A stretch of DNA of 17,633 nt. It comes from Sulfidibacterium sp964588415. GTDB lineage: Bacteria; Bacteroidota; Bacteroidia; Bacteroidales; F082. Both the position numbers and the translations under genes were made by a program. Below the pieces are notes generated by a model. That model did not search any database and had not been told where the DNA came from. It was given only the letters and a program-made list of their open reading frames with translations. Location: positions 1 to 17,633 of the forward strand of contig CAZPPK010000053.1 in NCBI GenBank assembly GCA_964588415.1. Reading direction: 5' to 3'. Below are positions 15,439 through 17,633 of this stretch, in pieces (position 1 is the stretch's first letter; every line of letters begins with the position of its first letter).

Positions 15439-15672
15439 TTACTGATGATCTTCAATATACTTCACAGCATCACCAACTGTTTCGATCTTTTCTGCTTCTT
15501 CATCAGGAATTGAAAGATTGAACTCTTTTTCAAATTCCATAATTAATTCGACAGTGTCCAAAGAATCAGCACCTAAATCATTGGTAAAACTTGCTTCATT
15601 GGTGACTTCACTTTCTTCAACACCTAACTTGTCAACGATGATGTTGACAACTTTTGAACGAACGTCTGACAT
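15439..15672 (-). CDS. acpP: Acyl carrier protein
   Basis: This 77-residue acidic protein carries growing acyl chains on a 4'-phosphopantetheine arm. The attachment Ser37 lies in the standard GADSLDTVELIM motif, and the four-helix pattern and length match AcpP of E. coli (78 residues). It heads the acpP-fabF-rnc operon, with the promoter at 15703-15734 giving a leader of about 24 nt. ATG at 15672 is the only start giving the standard N-terminus. Confidence 0.97.
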   Translation of the reverse strand: MSDVRSKVVNIIVDKLGVEESEVTNEASFTNDLGADSLDTVELIMEFEKEFNLSIPDEEAEKIETVGDAVKYIEDHQ

Positions 15673-15702
15673 ATTGTGTAATTTTTAAGTTAAAACAGGC
15701 TG

Positions 15703-15734
15703 CAAAGTAATGCATTAATGCAATAAAAAACAAA
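15703..15734 (-). promoter_or_regulatory. Promoter of the acpP-fabF-rnc operon with a palindrome in its spacer
   Basis: On the minus strand TTTG (15734-15731) and TTACTTTG (15710-15703, seven of eight to TAnnTTTG) are separated by exactly 20 bp, the best-spaced promoter in the window. The spacer carries TGCATTAATGCA at 15711-15722, a 12-bp perfect palindrome touching the -7 element, which could be an operator. The ATG at 15672 lies 30 nt from the -7 element. Confidence 0.65.
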
Positions 15735-15904
15735 AAAAAGATAAGATTTAAATTTATGCCAATATTTAATATGTTGAAAGACAATATAGATGAAGTTTTT
15801 TCGGAGAACACATACTGCTCTCCAATTAATCTGTATTTTTGAAAATCTTTAGGGCGCATTTCAGAAGAAAAACAAATGCCTTATAATGTGGCGTCTATGG
15901 GGAT

Positions 15905-15934
15905 TTTGAATCTTGAGAACATAGAATTCTTTTG
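15905..15934 (+). promoter_or_regulatory. Possible promoter of purN
   Basis: TTTG at 15905-15908 and TTCTTTTG at 15927-15934 (seven of eight to TAnnTTTG) are spaced by 18 bp, one base under the usual range. The start of transcription would fall near 15941, about 25 nt before the purN ATG. No other pattern stands out in the 293 bp between acpP and purN, which is mostly AT-rich. Confidence 0.4.
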
Positions 15935-15965
15935 TTAAAATGTGCTTTTCTGTAAGATTTTTGAA

Positions 15966-16535
15966 ATGAAAAACGTAGTATTATTTGCCTCTGGAAACGG
16001 AACTAACGCTGAAAATATTATCCGGTATTTTAAAGATAAAAAAACCGCAGTGATAACACAGGTTATGACCAATAATCCCCAGGCCGGAGTCATAGAAAGA
16101 GCAAAAAATCTCGGCGTACCAGTTACAGTTTTTGATAAAGAAACACTCAAACATCCTGAAACTTTAGTAGCAGAGCTGAAAGATATGGGAACAGATATGA
16201 TTGTTTTGGCAGGCTTTCTGTGGAAAATCCCTGATGGACTCCTCCATGTTTATCAGGACAGGATCATGAATATCCATCCGGCATTACTACCAAAATTTGG
16301 AGGAAAAGGGATGTATGGAAGGCATGTTCATGAGGCGGTTATCGAAAACAAAGAAACAAAAAGCGGAATCACCATTCATTACGTAAATGAAAAATATGAT
16401 GAAGGTGCCATTATTTTCCAGGCAGAAACTCCTGTTTATGAAAATGATACGCCAGAAAGCCTGGCAGAAAGAATTCACAAGCTTGAGTACGAATATTTTC
16501 CTCAGATTGTCGAACAAACCCTTTTAAATCTCTGA
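15966..16535 (+). CDS. purN: Phosphoribosylglycinamide formyltransferase
   Basis: This 189-residue enzyme transfers a formyl group from 10-formyltetrahydrofolate to GAR, the third step of de novo purine synthesis. Catalytic Asn102 and His104 are in NIHPALLPKFGG and Asp145 is in YDEGAIIF; the N-terminal phosphate loop is SGNGTNAENI. The start is ATG at 15966, not the in-frame GTG at 15942: family members begin with a K-x-V-V-L-F-A-S-G strand, and the possible promoter puts the RNA start at about 15941. It is divergent from acpP, an arrangement I recall in other Bacteroidota, and ends 2 bp before a terminator. Length matches the family. Confidence 0.95.
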   Translation: MKNVVLFASGNGTNAENIIRYFKDKKTAVITQVMTNNPQAGVIERAKNLGVPVTVFDKETLKHPETLVAELKDMGTDMIVLAGFLWKIPDGLLHVYQDRIMNIHPALLPKFGGKGMYGRHVHEAVIENKETKSGITIHYVNEKYDEGAIIFQAETPVYENDTPESLAERIHKLEYEYFPQIVEQTLLNL

Positions 16536-16536
16536 T

Positions 16537-16562
16537 TCCCGGACTTGGAAAGCGGGATTTTT
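16537..16562 (+). terminator. Intrinsic terminator of purN
   Basis: TCCCG (16537-16541) pairs with CGGGA (16553-16557); inside, CTT pairs with AAG around a short loop, with a two-base bulge. Five T residues (16558-16562) follow. It starts 2 bp after the purN stop codon and separates purN from the dehydrogenase gene. Confidence 0.7.
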
Positions 16563-16590
16563 CTCATCTTTGTAAAAAATTACAGACACC

Positions 16591-17535
16591 ATGTCCAGAA
16601 ATTTTGCATTGATCGGCGCGGCTGGTTATGTCGCACCAAGACACATGAAAGCCATTAAAGAAACTTCCAATAATCTTGTTGCTGTGTTGGATCCTTTCGA
16701 TAGCGTGGGGATTATTGATTCTTATTTTCCCTATGCCGATTTTTTTACCGAGCCGGAACGCTTCGACCGTCATCTTGACAAACTGAGGCGTTCTCAAAAA
16801 GGAGGCGTGGAGTATGTCAGTATTTGTTCACCGAATTATCTTCACGATGCACACATCCGCCTTGCTTTGCGAAATGGGGCTCATGCCATTTGCGAAAAAC
16901 CGCTGGTTCTGAACCCGTGGAACCTTGACGGCCTTGAAGAAATTGAACGCGAAAGTGGGAAAAAGGTCTTCAATATCCTGCAGTTGAGACTGCATCCTTC
17001 ACTCATCGCGTTAAAACAAAAAATAGCATCACTTCCCAAAGACAAAATCCATGATATTGACCTTACTTACATCACATCAAGAGGGAAATGGTATTTCTAT
17101 TCATGGAAGGGCAATCCTGCAAAATCCGGCGGTGTGGTAACAAACATCGGGATTCATTTCTTCGATATGCTGAGCTGGATTTTTGGTGATGTTGTTAAAA
17201 GTGAAGTTCATCTTTACACTGAAAATAAAGCCGCCGGAAATCTTCAACTTAAACAGGCCAATGTTCGCTGGCTGCTGAGTATAGACCGCGATGATCTTCC
17301 CGCAAAGGCTGTCGAAAAACAAGTCCCCACCTATCGCTCTATTATTGTTGATGGTGAAGAATTTGAGTTTAGCGGTGGCTTTGCCGATTTGCATACGGAA
17401 AGCTACAGACAAATTCTAGCAGGCAACGGCTTTGGTATCAAGGAAGCCCGTAACAGCATCGAAATTGTCCATGATATTAGAAATCAGAAACCTGTTGGGA
17501 TCAAAGGAGATTATCATCCATTTCTAACTAAATAG
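16591..17535 (+). CDS. WlbA/WbpB-type UDP-GlcNAc uronate 3-dehydrogenase (Gfo/Idh/MocA family)
   Basis: This is a 314-residue NAD-dependent oxidoreductase of the Gfo/Idh/MocA family that closely resembles WlbA/WbpB, which oxidise C3 of UDP-N-acetylglucosaminuronate on the way to 2,3-diacetamido-sugars of O-antigens. The Rossmann loop is FALIGAAGYVAPRH (5-18); the catalytic EKP is in CEKPLVLNPWN (Lys103); and the second catalytic histidine is His189 in NIGIHFFD. The stretches DSVGIIDSYFP and SICSPNYLHDAHI are typical of this subgroup. Length matches the family (about 315). It lies 55 bp after purN beyond a terminator, so it should have its own promoter; CATCTTTG at 16565-16572 is a weak candidate. 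The next gene at 17617 may continue a surface-glycan cluster. Subgroup assignment is from memory of conserved motifs. Confidence 0.85.
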   Translation: MSRNFALIGAAGYVAPRHMKAIKETSNNLVAVLDPFDSVGIIDSYFPYADFFTEPERFDRHLDKLRRSQKGGVEYVSICSPNYLHDAHIRLALRNGAHAICEKPLVLNPWNLDGLEEIERESGKKVFNILQLRLHPSLIALKQKIASLPKDKIHDIDLTYITSRGKWYFYSWKGNPAKSGGVVTNIGIHFFDMLSWIFGDVVKSEVHLYTENKAAGNLQLKQANVRWLLSIDRDDLPAKAVEKQVPTYRSIIVDGEEFEFSGGFADLHTESYRQILAGNGFGIKEARNSIEIVHDIRNQKPVGIKGDYHPFLTK

Positions 17536-17554
17536 ACTATTATTTTATTGATAT

Positions 17555-17600
17555 TTAACGCTTAAACTTAACGCACCGGCAAATTTCATCTAATTTTGCC
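17555..17600 (+). promoter_or_regulatory. Promoter of the next gene with repeats over both elements
   Basis: TAATTTTG at 17591-17598 is an exact TAnnTTTG match, 18 nt before the ATG at 17617. A direct repeat TTAACGC occurs at 17555-17561 and 17568-17574, the second copy falling near the -33 position. An inverted repeat pairs GGCAAA (17578-17583) with TTTGCC (17595-17600), the right arm overlapping the -7 element. Confidence 0.5.
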
Positions 17601-17616
17601 AGATAAAATCAAAAAC

Positions 17617-17633
17617 ATGTCAAACAGATTAAT
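17617..17633 (+). CDS. Start of a gene cut off by the window edge
   Basis: An ATG at 17617 opens MSNRL and runs off the end of the window. It is supported mainly by the exact -7 element 18 nt upstream and the same strand as the preceding dehydrogenase gene. Nothing can be said of the product from five residues; a partner in the same sugar-nucleotide pathway is a guess from position. Confidence 0.45.

Noticed and set aside
15632..15859. Small minus-strand gene overlapping the acpP start and promoter
   Set aside because: The sequence is low-complexity and overlaps both acpP and its promoter; no family features.
15942..15965. GTG start for purN at 15942
   Set aside because: Adds eight residues before the standard first strand, and the likely RNA start falls at the same place.
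16571..16584. Inverted repeat TGTAA-AAAA-TTACA before the WlbA-like gene as an operator
   Set aside because: Short, AT-only and of low information; no supporting promoter elements at good spacing.

Overview
This window looks like chromosomal DNA of a Bacteroidota (Bacteroidetes) bacterium. Three things point there. Many genes are preceded by the Bacteroidota-type -7 promoter element TAnnTTTG, about 15-35 nt before the start codon. The acpP-fabF-rnc-IPExxxVDY gene order, with purN divergent, is in my recollection typical of the phylum. Several families are ones I associate with it: MlaD-type MCE protein, OstA-like protein, YaiO-like TPR/beta-barrel protein and FG-GAP protein. AT content is moderately high, intergenic gaps are short, and no gap without a gene exceeds 300 bases. 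I see no tRNA, rRNA, CRISPR array, phage gene or insertion sequence.

Layout. 1-192 holds only a promoter for the MCE/MlaD-like gene (193-1140, +). A run of minus-strand genes follows: OstA/LptA-like protein (1116-2681), low-molecular-weight tyrosine phosphatase (2752-3234) paired with a secreted FG-GAP repeat protein (3239-4780), a free-standing class I glutamine amidotransferase (4893-5579), a broken GH26 glycoside hydrolase (5610-6188), a TPR/YaiO-like outer-membrane barrel protein (6115-7659), an intergenic cluster of three GC-rich hairpins (7718-7806), an LpxL/HtrB-type acyltransferase (7883-8755), an eIF-2B-like protein with no cysteine (8809-9639) and a YgbA-family protein (9763-10152). 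A plus-strand group carries a lysine-rich exported protein (10326-10673), rlmN (10693-11745) and a threonine aldolase (11782-12819). The minus-strand housekeeping block acpP-fabF-rnc (15672-13433) ends in a clear terminator and is followed by the separately promoted IPExxxVDY protein. Finally come purN (15966-16535, +) with its own terminator, a WlbA-type sugar-nucleotide dehydrogenase (16591-17535, +), and the promoter and first codons of another gene at 17617.

How the genes work together. Much of the window serves the cell envelope: an MCE lipid-transport protein, an OstA-fold protein, a lipid A acyltransferase, an outer-membrane barrel with a polysaccharide hydrolase remnant, and a sugar-nucleotide dehydrogenase for surface glycans. 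The acpP-fabF block supplies fatty acids, with rnc in the same transcript. rlmN and purN are ordinary housekeeping genes.

I do not see a complete new biological system. The points most worth a second look are: the out-of-frame join between the YaiO-like barrel gene and the middle of a GH26 gene (about 6115-6190); a 12-bp perfect palindrome lodged between the two promoter elements of the acpP operon; the eIF-2B-like protein that lacks the family's catalytic cysteine; and the repeat elements over the promoter at the right edge.
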